A stretch of DNA of 64,000 nucleotides from JAVBSN01 sp031556525. Lineage in GTDB: Bacteria > Bacillota > Clostridia > Lachnospirales > Lachnospiraceae. Position numbers and translations under genes: made by a program. The notes under the pieces were generated by a model. That model was not told the origin of the DNA. It ran no database searches and was given only the letters and a program-made list of their open reading frames with translations. Numbering within the stretch: position 1 is the first letter of the stretch; each line of letters begins with the position of its first letter. Of the stretch, positions 24,529 to 35,003 are shown piece after piece. Location: the NCBI GenBank assembly GCA_031556525.1, contig JAVBSS010000010.1, positions 19,820 to 83,819 on the forward strand. The letters are read 5' to 3'.

Positions 24529-27500
24529 ATGATAAAGAAGAATTCTATTTATACAAAATTACTTATTCCTACAATAGGAATAATATTCTTTCAAACAGTT
24601 CTGATTATTTCTGTTTTATTTCTAAATGGTTCAATAAATTCAATGAAACATAATGCTATAGATAGCTTGGATAAGAATGCTAACAATCGAGCAAATATGT
24701 TAGAAAATACAATGGTTAATAAGTGGTCGAATCTAGATGAATTTGAAAATAAGGTTATAGAATACCTCTCGGATTATGCGAAGGGAAAGGGCACTACTGT
24801 TGATTGTATATTATCTAGAAGTAATGCTGATGGCAGTATTGATGAGATGTTGAGTGGGTTATCAGATTCGGCACTAATGGCTTTGCGAAGCACACAATCT
24901 ACAGGTATTTATATTTATTTTACTAATGATATGGATCTGAAAGCAGATTATAACGAATGTGCTGGTTTCTATTTTAGAGATTTTGATCCAATATCTAATC
25001 CAGCACAGTACACGGATGTTATTTGTCTTAAAGGAAAAGTAGACATTGCACGAAAATATTCAATGGCTTTAGATAGTGTATGGTCGGAGGATTTCAAATT
25101 CGTTGTAGATGATGAAATTGCATGGAATGATTATTACAAGCCATATTGTGCTTTTTCAGAAAATTCAAATTTATCATCTAAGGATTTGTCGTATTGGAGC
25201 GAGCCTCATAATGCTAGTTTTCAATCTACAGATCCAAACGAGTATATTACATATAATAGACCTATTATTATTGACAATAAGATTGTAGCAATGATAGGTG
25301 TTGAAGTCCAAGTTAAGACATTGCTTTCATATATACCGTACATTGATTTTGATGTATCAGGTCAGAGTGGATATATGTTGATGAAGTGCGATGGCGATAC
25401 TTTAGAGAACGATAAAATAGAGTGTGAATTATATACTCTAACGGGAAGTTATATCAAGAGAATGTTGGGTAATCAAGAGAATTTAACCTTAGTTAAGAAC
25501 AAAGATGCTCAAACATACAATATAAGTGGATTGGATATAGAGGATGTGGTTATATCTCTTCAACCCATTGTATTATATAATTCAAATGCACCATTTAGTG
25601 ATGAACAGTGGATGTTGGCAGCTATTTCCACGGAGGAATCATTGTTTGAAAGTTTCAACAACTTACAAGGTGGTGTAATAGGAGGTTCAATATTAGCTTT
25701 TATATTGGGCGTTTTTGTGTTGCTAGTAGCAATTAAACAATTTACTAAGCCGTTAACAAGTATTATTTCTCAAATTAAATCTAACTCGCCAAACCAACTT
25801 ATAAGTGCAAATGATACGGATATATATGAAGTATCTTTATTGTGTACGACGTTAAATGACATGAAGACGCGTCAGAAGAATCTTGATATCGCATTGAATG
25901 AAGAGCGTGAGAGATATTTAATTGCGCTAGAGAGTGCTACAGATACGATTATGGAGTATGATTCCATAAATGATAGTCTTTTGTTATGTTATTTTTCAGA
26001 TGAAGGGGATAAGTCATCATTTACAGATACGAAAATAGAGAACTTTCTAAAAGAATTAAATGAAAGTAATGTTTGTTTCCCAGGTGATAATGAGAAATTA
26101 TCAGAGTTTTTAAGAGGAAATTGTGATGGTACTTTAGAAATCCGCATGAAAGAAGAACTTTTTTCGCATATGGCATCAACTGAGAGTATGGATGGTTATT
26201 ATTGGTTGGCTGTTAAGGCATCAGTTCTTAGAGATGAGGATAATGATATTAAGAAAATAATAGGTAATATCCGTCAGATTACCGATCAAAAACGTGATGA
26301 AATTATTGAAGCAGAAGCAAAAATACATGATGCTACCACTAATTATTTCAATAGAGATTATGGTATGTCACTGCTTAATAATCTTGTATACGAGAAGAAT
26401 TCTATGAATAAGGAATATTGCATTTGCAGTATATATATTCAAAATATTGATTCTTTTGAAGCTTATTATGGAAGGGTATTTACTAGTGTTGTTCTAAGAA
26501 ATGTATGTAAGGCTATTGAAGAAAATAATACAGCCAAATTCGATATACTAATTAGGTCAAGTAACGAGTTGTTTATGGGATTATTACCACTTAATTTAGA
26601 GGATACTAGAACGCTATTTAAAGAATTGATTAAAAAAATAGACAATATATATCAAGGTGAAAATCTAAAACTTAGATTGAAAATACATGTGGGAATAGTG
26701 GGTGCTGAGAAAACGCAAAGCAATGTATTAATCTGTAATTCAAATATAGCAATGAAAAATGCATTGAAAACCGGTGCTAATATTACTGAATATAATAAGT
26801 TGAATGAAAATGAGAAGATAGAGATGGTTAATATTAAGCACCATCCGATTTCAACGTCAATAAAAATATCTAAGAATAATATGCTTGCCAGAGTCTTTGA
26901 CATTTTTGAAAACACACCAAATACGAATAGTGCAATACAGCTTATTCTAAACCTTATTGGTGAGATGTTTAATCTTGATCAAATAGTAATATATGATTAC
27001 GATAGTGACTTTAAAACAAATCAGATTTTATACCAATGGTCAGAAGCGACAAACACTATAGTTAATAAAAATATTGTTAAAGTATCCGCAGAAGATTATG
27101 CTGATTTTGAGTCTTTGTTAAGTGAAAATGGAATGATTGAATATACATATAGTGAAATGAAAGAATCATCAGAAGGTGTACAAAAATTATTAGATTTAAG
27201 AGAGAATGAAGAGAATCTTAACTCATTATGCTACGTATTCTTTGAAAACGGAACACACTCTGGAAGGATTTTATATAAAACTTTTGATGACGATAGAGTA
27301 TGGTCTAAGAACGATGCTAATAACTTATATGAGATTACGAAAATAATATCAGCTCATATTAATATTATAAAATCTGATAGTGCAAGTAGAGCTAAGAGCG
27401 AGTTCCTTTCGAGTGTTTCACACGAGATTCGTACCCCTATGAATGCAATAATAGGTCTTACAAGAATTGCGAAAGATGAGGAAGGCTTAACTGAAAATAC

Positions 27501-28524
27501 TTTGAAGCATCTTGATAAAATAGATCGTTCGGCCAATTATTTACTAAGCCTGATAAATGATGTACTTGATATGTCAAGAATTGAAAGCGGAAAAATGGTT
27601 CTAGAGAATAGAGAGTTTTCTTTGAAAAATTTAGCAGCAGACTTAGATGTGCTTATGAGAACAAATATTGAACTAAAGAAAATTAAATTTGCAATAGAAA
27701 TTGATGTTAATAATGAAATGGTTATAAGCGATGAGAATAGATTGAGACAAGTTATGATTAACTTGTTGGGTAACGCATATAAATTTACGGATGCTGATGG
27801 AACAATAACAATGTCTATATTACAAATAGTTGAAGAGGGTTCATATTCTTCAAGATACAAATTTGTAGTTAAAGATACAGGAATAGGAATTAAAAAAGAT
27901 AAGCAACAAATGATATTTGATGCTTTTTCACAGATTGATGCAACAGCATTTCAAACGGGTACAGGTTTAGGATTGGCTATTAGTAGTAATATAATAGCAT
28001 CGATGAATAGTCAGATTGAGTGTAATAGTACTTTTGGTATAGGATCAGAGTTTTCATTTATTCTTGATTTACCAGTTGTATCTGCTACGGAGAACAGTAT
28101 TAGGGATAGTATAAATAACCAAGACGATATAGTTAGCTTTAGAGGTAAGAAAGCGCTTGTTGTAGAGGATAATGATATCAATATGGAAATTGCAATCTAT
28201 ATCTTAGAAAATATGGGTTTTGAAACTGATACTGCATATGATGGCAAAGAGGCTTGCGATAAATTCTTTTCATCTGAACCAGGTACATATGATGTTATAT
28301 TCATGGATATAAAAATGCCAGTTATGGATGGTCTAACAGCAACAAGGGAGATTCGTAAGAACTTGACTCATCCTGATGCTCAAAGTATTCCGATTATCGC
28401 AATGACTGCAAATGCATTTGATGAGGATATGAAGATAGCGATAGAATCAGGTATGAATGGTCATGTTGCCAAACCAGTTGACGTTAAAAAGTTAAATAGG
28501 CTTATTACAGAAACATTACTGTAG
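24529..28524 (+). CDS. Hybrid sensor histidine kinase/response regulator with extracellular sensor
   Basis: The 1331-residue protein has an N-terminal membrane helix (about 12-32), an extracellular Cache-like sensor (about 40-380), a second helix (about 385-407), a HAMP/PAS-like region, a degenerate GGDEF domain (about 600-760) in which the signature reads RSSNELF, a GAF-like region (about 790-940), then a HisKA domain with the phosphoacceptor His965 in SHEIRTPMN. The ATPase domain shows NLLGNAYKF, DTGIGI and GTGLGLAIS, and a C-terminal receiver has Asp1260 in FMDIKMPVMDG. It ends without an output domain, so it probably passes phosphate to an unlinked partner. The next gene encodes a substrate-binding lipoprotein that may deliver the ligand. 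Confidence 0.9.
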   Translation: MIKKNSIYTKLLIPTIGIIFFQTVLIISVLFLNGSINSMKHNAIDSLDKNANNRANMLENTMVNKWSNLDEFENKVIEYLSDYAKGKGTTVDCILSRSNADGSIDEMLSGLSDSALMALRSTQSTGIYIYFTNDMDLKADYNECAGFYFRDFDPISNPAQYTDVICLKGKVDIARKYSMALDSVWSEDFKFVVDDEIAWNDYYKPYCAFSENSNLSSKDLSYWSEPHNASFQSTDPNEYITYNRPIIIDNKIVAMIGVEVQVKTLLSYIPYIDFDVSGQSGYMLMKCDGDTLENDKIECELYTLTGSYIKRMLGNQENLTLVKNKDAQTYNISGLDIEDVVISLQPIVLYNSNAPFSDEQWMLAAISTEESLFESFNNLQGGVIGGSILAFILGVFVLLVAIKQFTKPLTSIISQIKSNSPNQLISANDTDIYEVSLLCTTLNDMKTRQKNLDIALNEERERYLIALESATDTIMEYDSINDSLLLCYFSDEGDKSSFTDTKIENFLKELNESNVCFPGDNEKLSEFLRGNCDGTLEIRMKEELFSHMASTESMDGYYWLAVKASVLRDEDNDIKKIIGNIRQITDQKRDEIIEAEAKIHDATTNYFNRDYGMSLLNNLVYEKNSMNKEYCICSIYIQNIDSFEAYYGRVFTSVVLRNVCKAIEENNTAKFDILIRSSNELFMGLLPLNLEDTRTLFKELIKKIDNIYQGENLKLRLKIHVGIVGAEKTQSNVLICNSNIAMKNALKTGANITEYNKLNENEKIEMVNIKHHPISTSIKISKNNMLARVFDIFENTPNTNSAIQLILNLIGEMFNLDQIVIYDYDSDFKTNQILYQWSEATNTIVNKNIVKVSAEDYADFESLLSENGMIEYTYSEMKESSEGVQKLLDLRENEENLNSLCYVFFENGTHSGRILYKTFDDDRVWSKNDANNLYEITKIISAHINIIKSDSASRAKSEFLSSVSHEIRTPMNAIIGLTRIAKDEEGLTENTLKHLDKIDRSANYLLSLINDVLDMSRIESGKMVLENREFSLKNLAADLDVLMRTNIELKKIKFAIEIDVNNEMVISDENRLRQVMINLLGNAYKFTDADGTITMSILQIVEEGSYSSRYKFVVKDTGIGIKKDKQQMIFDAFSQIDATAFQTGTGLGLAISSNIIASMNSQIECNSTFGIGSEFSFILDLPVVSATENSIRDSINNQDDIVSFRGKKALVVEDNDINMEIAIYILENMGFETDTAYDGKEACDKFFSSEPGTYDVIFMDIKMPVMDGLTATREIRKNLTHPDAQSIPIIAMTANAFDEDMKIAIESGMNGHVAKPVDVKKLNRLITETLL

Positions 28525-28630
28525 GTGAAGATATCACAAGTAGAGATTGAGTTATTTAAGTAGACTTTGCATGAGTATGCTCAAAGTTTATTTTTAGAAA
28601 AAATATAACAAAAGTAAAGGGGAAATATTT

Positions 28631-30100
28631 ATGAAGAAGCATCGATTATCACGGATTATGGCATTGGGAATGATTTTAGTAATGATGGTAAGTAATATGA
28701 CGGCATGTTCTAGTGGGAATACATCGGGGGTTAAGTTAGATCCTGATAATCCCATTGTAATATCTGTATGGCATTATTATAATGGGTCTATTTTAAATGC
28801 ATTTGATGAAATGGTTACTGAATTTAATGATACAGTTGGTAAGGAACAAGGAATTATTGTTGAGGGATACAATTATGGAAATGTATCTGATTTGGAAACA
28901 GCTGTATTAGCATCTGCTAATAAGGAAGTTGGAAGCCAAGAAATGCCAAATGTTTTTGCATCTTATGCAGATACAGCTTATGAGGCAGAAAAAATGGAGA
29001 TACTAGCAAATCTTGATGATTATTTTACTGAAGAGGAATTGTCAGAATATATGGATTCATATATTGAAGAAGGTAAGATAGGTCTTAATGGAGAATTTAG
29101 AATTTTTCCAATAGCAAAGTCTACGGAAGTTATGATGCTAAATAAAACAGATTGGGAGCCTTTTGCAAATGAGTGTGGTGTAGCAACTGATGATTTGGCA
29201 ACTGTAGAACAATTAGTAGAGGTATCTAAGAAATATTATGAATGGACAGATGCACAGACTCCTAATGTAGCTAATGATGGAAAAGCTTTCTTTGGAAGAG
29301 ATTCAATGGCTAATATGTTTATAATCGCATCTAAGGAGTTTGACGTTGAAATATTTGAAGTTGTAGATGGTGAATGTACACTTAATATCGATGATGAAGT
29401 AATGAGAAAAATATGGGATAATTACTATGTACCATATATTAGTGGATATTTTAAATCATACGGAAAATTTAGAAGTGATGATACTAAGGTTGGAGATATA
29501 CTTGCATATGTGGGTTCAACATCATCAGTTACATATTTTCCAACAGAAGTTGCTGTTGATAGTGAAACTCATGCTATAGAGGCAGAGATATTGCTTGCTC
29601 CAATTTATGAAGATGCAAAAAAAGTTATGGTTCAACAAGGTGCAGGAATGGTTGTTACGAAATCTACAAAGGAAGAAGAGTACGCAAGTAGTGTTTTTCT
29701 AAAATGGTTTACTGATGCTGAAAATAATAGTCTGTTTTCATTGATGAGTGGTTATATGCCTGTAAAAAAAGAAGCTATTGACTATGATAGCTTAAAGAGC
29801 ATTATAGGCGAGGCTGATTACAAACTAGATAGTAATACTGATGTTACACTTCATGTTGTATTAGATGAGATTGGTAATTCAAAGTTATATACTAATAAAG
29901 CATTTAATGGAGGTACTACGGCAAGGTCTATTCTAGAATATAATCTTCAAGATAAGGTAGCTGCCGATAGAGAAGAAGTGATAAAGTTACTTGATGGTGG
30001 TACAAGCCTAGATGAAGCTGTTGCGAAGTATAATACAGAAGAAAATTACAAAAATTGGTTAGAGGAATTAAAGACAGCACTTGAAGCAGCAATTAAATAA
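28631..30100 (+). CDS. Extracellular solute-binding lipoprotein, family 1-like
   Basis: The 489-residue protein has a lipoprotein signal peptide with lipobox SNMTAC and Cys26 as the attachment residue. The mature part (VISVWHYYNGSILNAFDEMVTEFND near residue 43) resembles carbohydrate-type ABC binding proteins (SBP_bac_1). No permease or ATPase genes are adjacent, while the kinase with an extracellular sensor lies 106 bases upstream, which suggests a ligand-sensing role rather than uptake. AAAGGGG precedes the start and a terminator follows. Confidence 0.85.
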   Translation: MKKHRLSRIMALGMILVMMVSNMTACSSGNTSGVKLDPDNPIVISVWHYYNGSILNAFDEMVTEFNDTVGKEQGIIVEGYNYGNVSDLETAVLASANKEVGSQEMPNVFASYADTAYEAEKMEILANLDDYFTEEELSEYMDSYIEEGKIGLNGEFRIFPIAKSTEVMMLNKTDWEPFANECGVATDDLATVEQLVEVSKKYYEWTDAQTPNVANDGKAFFGRDSMANMFIIASKEFDVEIFEVVDGECTLNIDDEVMRKIWDNYYVPYISGYFKSYGKFRSDDTKVGDILAYVGSTSSVTYFPTEVAVDSETHAIEAEILLAPIYEDAKKVMVQQGAGMVVTKSTKEEEYASSVFLKWFTDAENNSLFSLMSGYMPVKKEAIDYDSLKSIIGEADYKLDSNTDVTLHVVLDEIGNSKLYTNKAFNGGTTARSILEYNLQDKVAADREEVIKLLDGGTSLDEAVAKYNTEENYKNWLEELKTALEAAIK

Positions 30101-30118
30101 AATGTGAATAAAACTATT

Positions 30119-30149
30119 AAATCCCTCGATTGTATCGGGGGATTTTTTG
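30119..30149 (+). terminator. Terminator after the solute-binding protein gene
   Basis: An AATCCCTCGA arm pairs with a TCGGGGGATT arm around a short TTGTA loop, followed by TTTTTT. Confidence 0.85.
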
Positions 30150-30225
30150 AACGTGAGGATGAGGAATCACTATTAAAGTCAATTAAGAATATAATGTTAG
30201 AATAAGACGAAAATGGAGAAAATAA

Positions 30226-32490
30226 ATGTCTAAACGTCTAATGGCAGTATTAATATGCGTAACTACCGTTATTTTATTGACGCTGTCCGTATCTCATGCA
30301 GAAATGGATGTTGTTGAATATGAATCGGGTCAAGTAACAAAAGAACATCCATATAATCAGAAGTTTCCTCAAATTACACTCCAAAATGTTGCTATTTTTG
30401 TTACTAGTGGTTCTGAAATCGAACCGCAGAGCGAAGTAACCCCTTTTTACGCTGTAGATCCACTTTCACTAGGTGAAGAATTAAGTCGTCCAGGGTATTC
30501 TTTTGTACGATGGTCCGCTGAAAAAAATGGGGAAGATCCTTTTGATTTTGAAGGAACACCTATTACAGGTATGGTAAATATTTATGCAGTATGGAAAGCA
30601 GAGATGTGTGACTACACAATTGCTTTCTGGAATGAAAAGGTTGACATTGACGATCCGGGAGATCCGGCTGACCCTGCTAATAAAGAAAATTATGAACTGG
30701 TATATAGTAAATGTATTACATCAGGGGCTTTATCAGGTTCCTGCTTGACAATAAGTGAAGAACAGGCCAATACTTTATACCCTGATGGTGGTACAGAAGT
30801 ATTAAAACTACTCAACTATTCAGACTTTGTATATAGTGAAACAAAAGAGGTTTCAGGTACTGGAACAACGGTCATTAATGTGTATTATAAACGTACCGTA
30901 TATGAATATAATTTTGATCCGCGAAATATAGGAAAATGGGCATCCTCAGCCACAATTTATGTTCCTTCTGCTTATCTTGTGTTGCATGATGGTACACAGT
31001 ACGGAGGCACCAAACCAGATGGAACAAGTGGTTTACCACTGCCTTACACCATTCATGTGAAGCTGGGTCAAAACGTAAAAGCATTATGGCCAGTTGAAAC
31101 TAGAAGAACAGACAATGGAGCGGCGTTTCAAAGTTGGAATGGTTATTACTCAAATGGTTCAGAAATAATAGGTGTAAACCATATATCATTTGCAATGACA
31201 TCTAATAATGACAGTACTATTAAGCCCACAAATAGTTCTGTAAATTTAGGCGTAGATAGTAAAAATTGGTTAACTAAATATTACACAGAACTCCGAAAAT
31301 ATTACACTCAGAATTTAAATGATAATCCTGATATTTCTGGAACGGTAGCATTTATAACAAAAACAACACAGAAATCTTACGAAGACTCAGGGAAAACTCA
31401 TTATTATACATTGGATGCTGAAGGCATACTTACTTATCAATCTGCAAATCCCCTTACAGGTGCAATTGGCTGGCCTGGCCGTGATATTCCTGGATTTTTA
31501 ACCATTACAGCAACCAATACAGATAAAGTAAACCATTTGACACAATATTATCAGGAAGTATATCCATATACTCCCACAGATAAGGTTAATTATTATATTA
31601 ATTATTACATGCTCCGTAAAAGTTATACCATGACGTTGAAAACTAATGGTGGAATAATAGAAGAAACAGAGGGAACGTATAACTGGGATATTGAAAAAGT
31701 TTTACAGTATGAGGAATCTCTACCCAATCCGCTACCAATTCCTGTACTGGACGGTTGCTCTTTTGTAGGATGGTATCAGGATGACGCCCTGACCATACCC
31801 TGCAATCTAGCGACCATGCCAGCAAGAGATTTAACCCTGTACGCAAAATATAAGATGGAAGAAGTAACTCTCGTAAACTATTATGATGGTAACACTATAA
31901 TTAAAACAAATGAATATGAGAGAAACTCAATATTTATGTCTCATGACCTATCAGATACACCATATGAAAATTATGAGATTGGTCAAAATGTTCCAGGAAA
32001 AGGCATTTTTCAAGGTTGGTATTATCAAATAGGTGTTAAAAAGGTATTTGTTCCCTTCCCTCTTGAAATTAGTTTAATTCGGGAAAACTATGATTTATAT
32101 GCTGGATGGCAGGAAGTGAATTACACGGTTACCTACATGATTGAAACTTCACATGGAAGTGGAGAATATTACGAATACTGTACCCAGAATGTTCTCTCAG
32201 GTGATAATAATACATTGGCATTAAGTGGCTTGCATGAACCGATTCCTCCTGATGAGGGATATTATTATTTCTCAAGTTGGAATACCAGTCCAGATGGTTC
32301 GGGTGAATGCTTTAATGCAGCAACAAGAATAACAGATGATGTAGTGGTTTATGCAATGTGGGAATTGGATGTGCCATTTACTCGAATTTTCTGTATTATT
32401 ATGTTATATGTAATAGGATTTCTTTTAATTATATTATCAGTGTTGTATATGTATCTACCAATAAAATGCAGATGCTATAAAGACCGATAA
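30226..32490 (+). CDS. Cell-surface protein with Listeria-Bacteroides (InlB B-type) repeats
   Basis: The 754-residue protein has a signal peptide (residues 1-25) and a C-terminal membrane segment (about 726-747) followed by basic residues, so it is membrane-anchored and faces outward. At least four repeats end in the typical aromatic pattern: FVRWSAEKNG...YAVW near 90, FVGWYQDD...YAKYK near 520, FQGWYYQ...LYAGW near 600 and FSSWNTSPDG...VYAMW near 690. Such repeats are beta-grasp-like adhesion or spacer modules. There is no LPXTG motif. It appears to be a single-gene unit. Confidence 0.8.
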   Translation: MSKRLMAVLICVTTVILLTLSVSHAEMDVVEYESGQVTKEHPYNQKFPQITLQNVAIFVTSGSEIEPQSEVTPFYAVDPLSLGEELSRPGYSFVRWSAEKNGEDPFDFEGTPITGMVNIYAVWKAEMCDYTIAFWNEKVDIDDPGDPADPANKENYELVYSKCITSGALSGSCLTISEEQANTLYPDGGTEVLKLLNYSDFVYSETKEVSGTGTTVINVYYKRTVYEYNFDPRNIGKWASSATIYVPSAYLVLHDGTQYGGTKPDGTSGLPLPYTIHVKLGQNVKALWPVETRRTDNGAAFQSWNGYYSNGSEIIGVNHISFAMTSNNDSTIKPTNSSVNLGVDSKNWLTKYYTELRKYYTQNLNDNPDISGTVAFITKTTQKSYEDSGKTHYYTLDAEGILTYQSANPLTGAIGWPGRDIPGFLTITATNTDKVNHLTQYYQEVYPYTPTDKVNYYINYYMLRKSYTMTLKTNGGIIEETEGTYNWDIEKVLQYEESLPNPLPIPVLDGCSFVGWYQDDALTIPCNLATMPARDLTLYAKYKMEEVTLVNYYDGNTIIKTNEYERNSIFMSHDLSDTPYENYEIGQNVPGKGIFQGWYYQIGVKKVFVPFPLEISLIRENYDLYAGWQEVNYTVTYMIETSHGSGEYYEYCTQNVLSGDNNTLALSGLHEPIPPDEGYYYFSSWNTSPDGSGECFNAATRITDDVVVYAMWELDVPFTRIFCIIMLYVIGFLLIILSVLYMYLPIKCRCYKDR

Positions 32491-32601
32491 CGGGAAAGAG
32501 AATAATATACCGCTGTAGATTAAAAGTCGTCAAATAAATTGTGAAATAGAGTATTTTCTGATAGAATGTTGATAGACAAAAGTTATACTATGGAGGTAAT
32601 T

Positions 32602-34356
32602 ATGATTAAAGTTAAAAATTTATCCTACTCGTATCCACAGAAGGATTTATATAAAAAAATTTCATTTACAATAGAAGAGGATGTGCACTGTGCATTGATT
32701 GGAACCAATGGTACTGGAAAGACTACGTTGCTTGACATACTAATGAACGCTGAAGAGTATTTGTATGATGGAAAAATAGAAAATGATTATACAGGTAGAA
32801 TAGGATATGTTAGTCAATTTTCTCAATTGAATCAACAAGAAGATCTGACAGTATTTCAATATATCAGTGAAGAATTCGTAAGATTGGAAGGAGAAATTGC
32901 TGATTATTGTACTCAGATGGAAACTGCTGAAGATTTAGAAAAAATCTTTGAGAGCTATCAAAAAGTATTAGATGAATTCAATGCTATTGATGGGGATTAT
33001 TATGAGAGCAATATTAGAAAACAACTAAAAGTAGCAAAATTAGAGAAGTTAGAAAATCAAAAATTAAGTAACCTTAGTGGTGGAGAATTCAAATTAATTC
33101 AAGTAATTAGAGAAATGATGCTTAGTCCAAGATTCCTTATTATGGATGAGCCAGATGTATTCTTGGATTTTGAACATTTGAATGCCCTAAGAAGATTGAT
33201 AAATTCTCATAAGGGAACACTTATTGTTATTACTCATAATAGATATTTATTAAATCATTGTTTTAATAAGATACTTCATATGGAAGGCATGGATATTCAG
33301 GAATTTAACGGAACATATACAGAATATAATTATGAATTATTAGCAACTAAGATTGATTTGGTGGAAATAGTATCAGAAGAGCAAGAAGAGATTGATCGTC
33401 AAAGTAAAATATTACAAATAGCTAGAAAAAAAGCTACAGTAATGGATAATGCGTCTCTTGGAAGGGCAGTTCATGCAAGGCAATCTATATTAGATAGGTT
33501 AAATGCAAGAAAAACAAAGGCTCCTTTTGTAGATATCAATCAGCCAGAGATTCATTTTGAATTTGATAAAGAAGTGGAAGATGAAAATATTCTTGAACTA
33601 AGAGATTATAGTGTAGCATTTGATGAACAACTTTTAGAACATGTAAATTTTGAAATGAAGCCTACAGACCACGTTGCAATTGTTGGCAACAATGGAACAG
33701 GAAAAACAACCTTGCTACGTGAAGTATTTGAAAATAGTAAAGATTCAATTAAGATTAGTGAAGAGGCAGATATGAATATGTTTTGCCAAATAACAGATTC
33801 ACTATATGATGATGCAAAAACTTTATATGAAATATTTGAAGAAAGAGGATTTGAAGATAAATGTGATATAGAGGTATATTTAAAGGAATTTGGTTTTGAA
33901 GGAGAAACTCTAGGCCAGAGAGTAAGGGAATTATCTGGTGGGGAAAAAGACTTATTTCAACTAGCTATAATATCATTAGGAAAAGCAAATTTGCTATTAT
34001 TGGATGAACCGACGGGGCATTTAGATATTCATGCACAGATTTCATTAGAGCAGGCAATATCAGAGTATAAAGGAGCTATTCTTATGGTATCTCATGATTT
34101 CTATACCGTAGCTAATAGTGTGGATTATGTACTTTTAGTAGAGAACAATACTGTGCGCAGAATGAGTAATCGTAAATTTCGTCAGATGATATATGCAAAT
34201 CATTTTGGTAAAGATTATCTAATACTTGAGCAGAAGAAAAAAGAGACGGAAACAAAGATTCAACATTTGCTCAAAGAGAATCAATATGAGAAAGCAAAAG
34301 AACTTATGGAGCCATTAGAAAACATTATAAAAGAAATGAAAATGACTATTGGATAA
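32602..34356 (+). CDS. ABC-F family ATPase
   Basis: The start at 32602 is chosen because GGAGGT lies five bases before it; an upstream in-frame ATG at 32566 lacks a site. The protein of about 584 residues holds two ABC domains and no membrane segments: GTNGTGKTT, LSGGEFKL and MDEPDVFLDF in the first, GNNGTGKTT, LSGGEKDL and LDEPTGHLD in the second. A charged linker lies between them and a coiled coil ends the protein. ABC-F proteins act on ribosomes, either as translation factors or by displacing antibiotics. The DEPDVFLD variant in the first domain separates it from EttA-type members. Confidence 0.88.
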   Translation: MIKVKNLSYSYPQKDLYKKISFTIEEDVHCALIGTNGTGKTTLLDILMNAEEYLYDGKIENDYTGRIGYVSQFSQLNQQEDLTVFQYISEEFVRLEGEIADYCTQMETAEDLEKIFESYQKVLDEFNAIDGDYYESNIRKQLKVAKLEKLENQKLSNLSGGEFKLIQVIREMMLSPRFLIMDEPDVFLDFEHLNALRRLINSHKGTLIVITHNRYLLNHCFNKILHMEGMDIQEFNGTYTEYNYELLATKIDLVEIVSEEQEEIDRQSKILQIARKKATVMDNASLGRAVHARQSILDRLNARKTKAPFVDINQPEIHFEFDKEVEDENILELRDYSVAFDEQLLEHVNFEMKPTDHVAIVGNNGTGKTTLLREVFENSKDSIKISEEADMNMFCQITDSLYDDAKTLYEIFEERGFEDKCDIEVYLKEFGFEGETLGQRVRELSGGEKDLFQLAIISLGKANLLLLDEPTGHLDIHAQISLEQAISEYKGAILMVSHDFYTVANSVDYVLLVENNTVRRMSNRKFRQMIYANHFGKDYLILEQKKKETETKIQHLLKENQYEKAKELMEPLENIIKEMKMTIG

Positions 34357-34405
34357 TTTATAATAAGAGTCTGATAACAATAGATAAATTAGAGGAAAAC
34401 AAATT

Positions 34406-34993
34406 ATGAAAAAACGTTATATAATACTAATAGTAGTAATTTTGTTACTTAGTTATATTGTTATAAATATGATAAGTATTTGTTTTTTCAGCACAAAAGA
34501 CCAGAAATGCCAAGCAGACGTGGCAATTATTCTTGGTGCATCAGCGTACAATGGAGAAGTATCCCCAGTATATCAAGAAAGAATAAATCATGGCATTTAT
34601 TTATATAATCAAGGCTATGTTAAGAAGTTAATTGTTACGGGTGGTGTAGGAGAAGGTAATAACGAATCCGATGCATATTATGCTAAGCAATACGCTATAT
34701 CTCAAGGTATTCCAGAGATGGATATATTAACAGAAGACACATCAACTATTACACAAGAAAACTTAGAAAATGCTAAAGTGATAATGGATGAAAATACATA
34801 TAATACAGCGATTATTGTCAGTGATCCACTACATATGAAGCGAGCAATGCTATTAGCAAGAGATGCAGGAATTAATGCATATAGTTCACCAACAACCACA
34901 TCCAAATATGAGAGTTTGCGAACTAAGATTCCATTTTTAGCAAGGGAAGTATTTTTCTATGTGGGATATAAATGGTATCGAATATTTATGTAA
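34406..34993 (+). CDS. YdcF/SanA-like DUF218 membrane protein
   Basis: The 195-residue protein has one N-terminal membrane helix (about 5-27) and the DUF218 fold: DVAIILGASAYNGEVSPVYQERI near residue 36, KLIVTGGVGEG near 74, DTSTITQENLENA near 112 and IIVSDPLHMKRA near 130. Family members are linked to envelope integrity and vancomycin tolerance in other bacteria; the reaction is not settled. It is 49 bases after the ABC-F gene and 10 bases before the ankyrin gene, so all may share a transcript. Confidence 0.85.
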   Translation: MKKRYIILIVVILLLSYIVINMISICFFSTKDQKCQADVAIILGASAYNGEVSPVYQERINHGIYLYNQGYVKKLIVTGGVGEGNNESDAYYAKQYAISQGIPEMDILTEDTSTITQENLENAKVIMDENTYNTAIIVSDPLHMKRAMLLARDAGINAYSSPTTTSKYESLRTKIPFLAREVFFYVGYKWYRIFM

Positions 34994-35003
34994 GGGGGAA
35001 GGT

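Noticed and set aside
26300..26800. Active diguanylate cyclase domain in the hybrid kinase
   Set aside because: The signature reads RSSNELF in place of GGDEF, so c-di-GMP synthesis is not expected.
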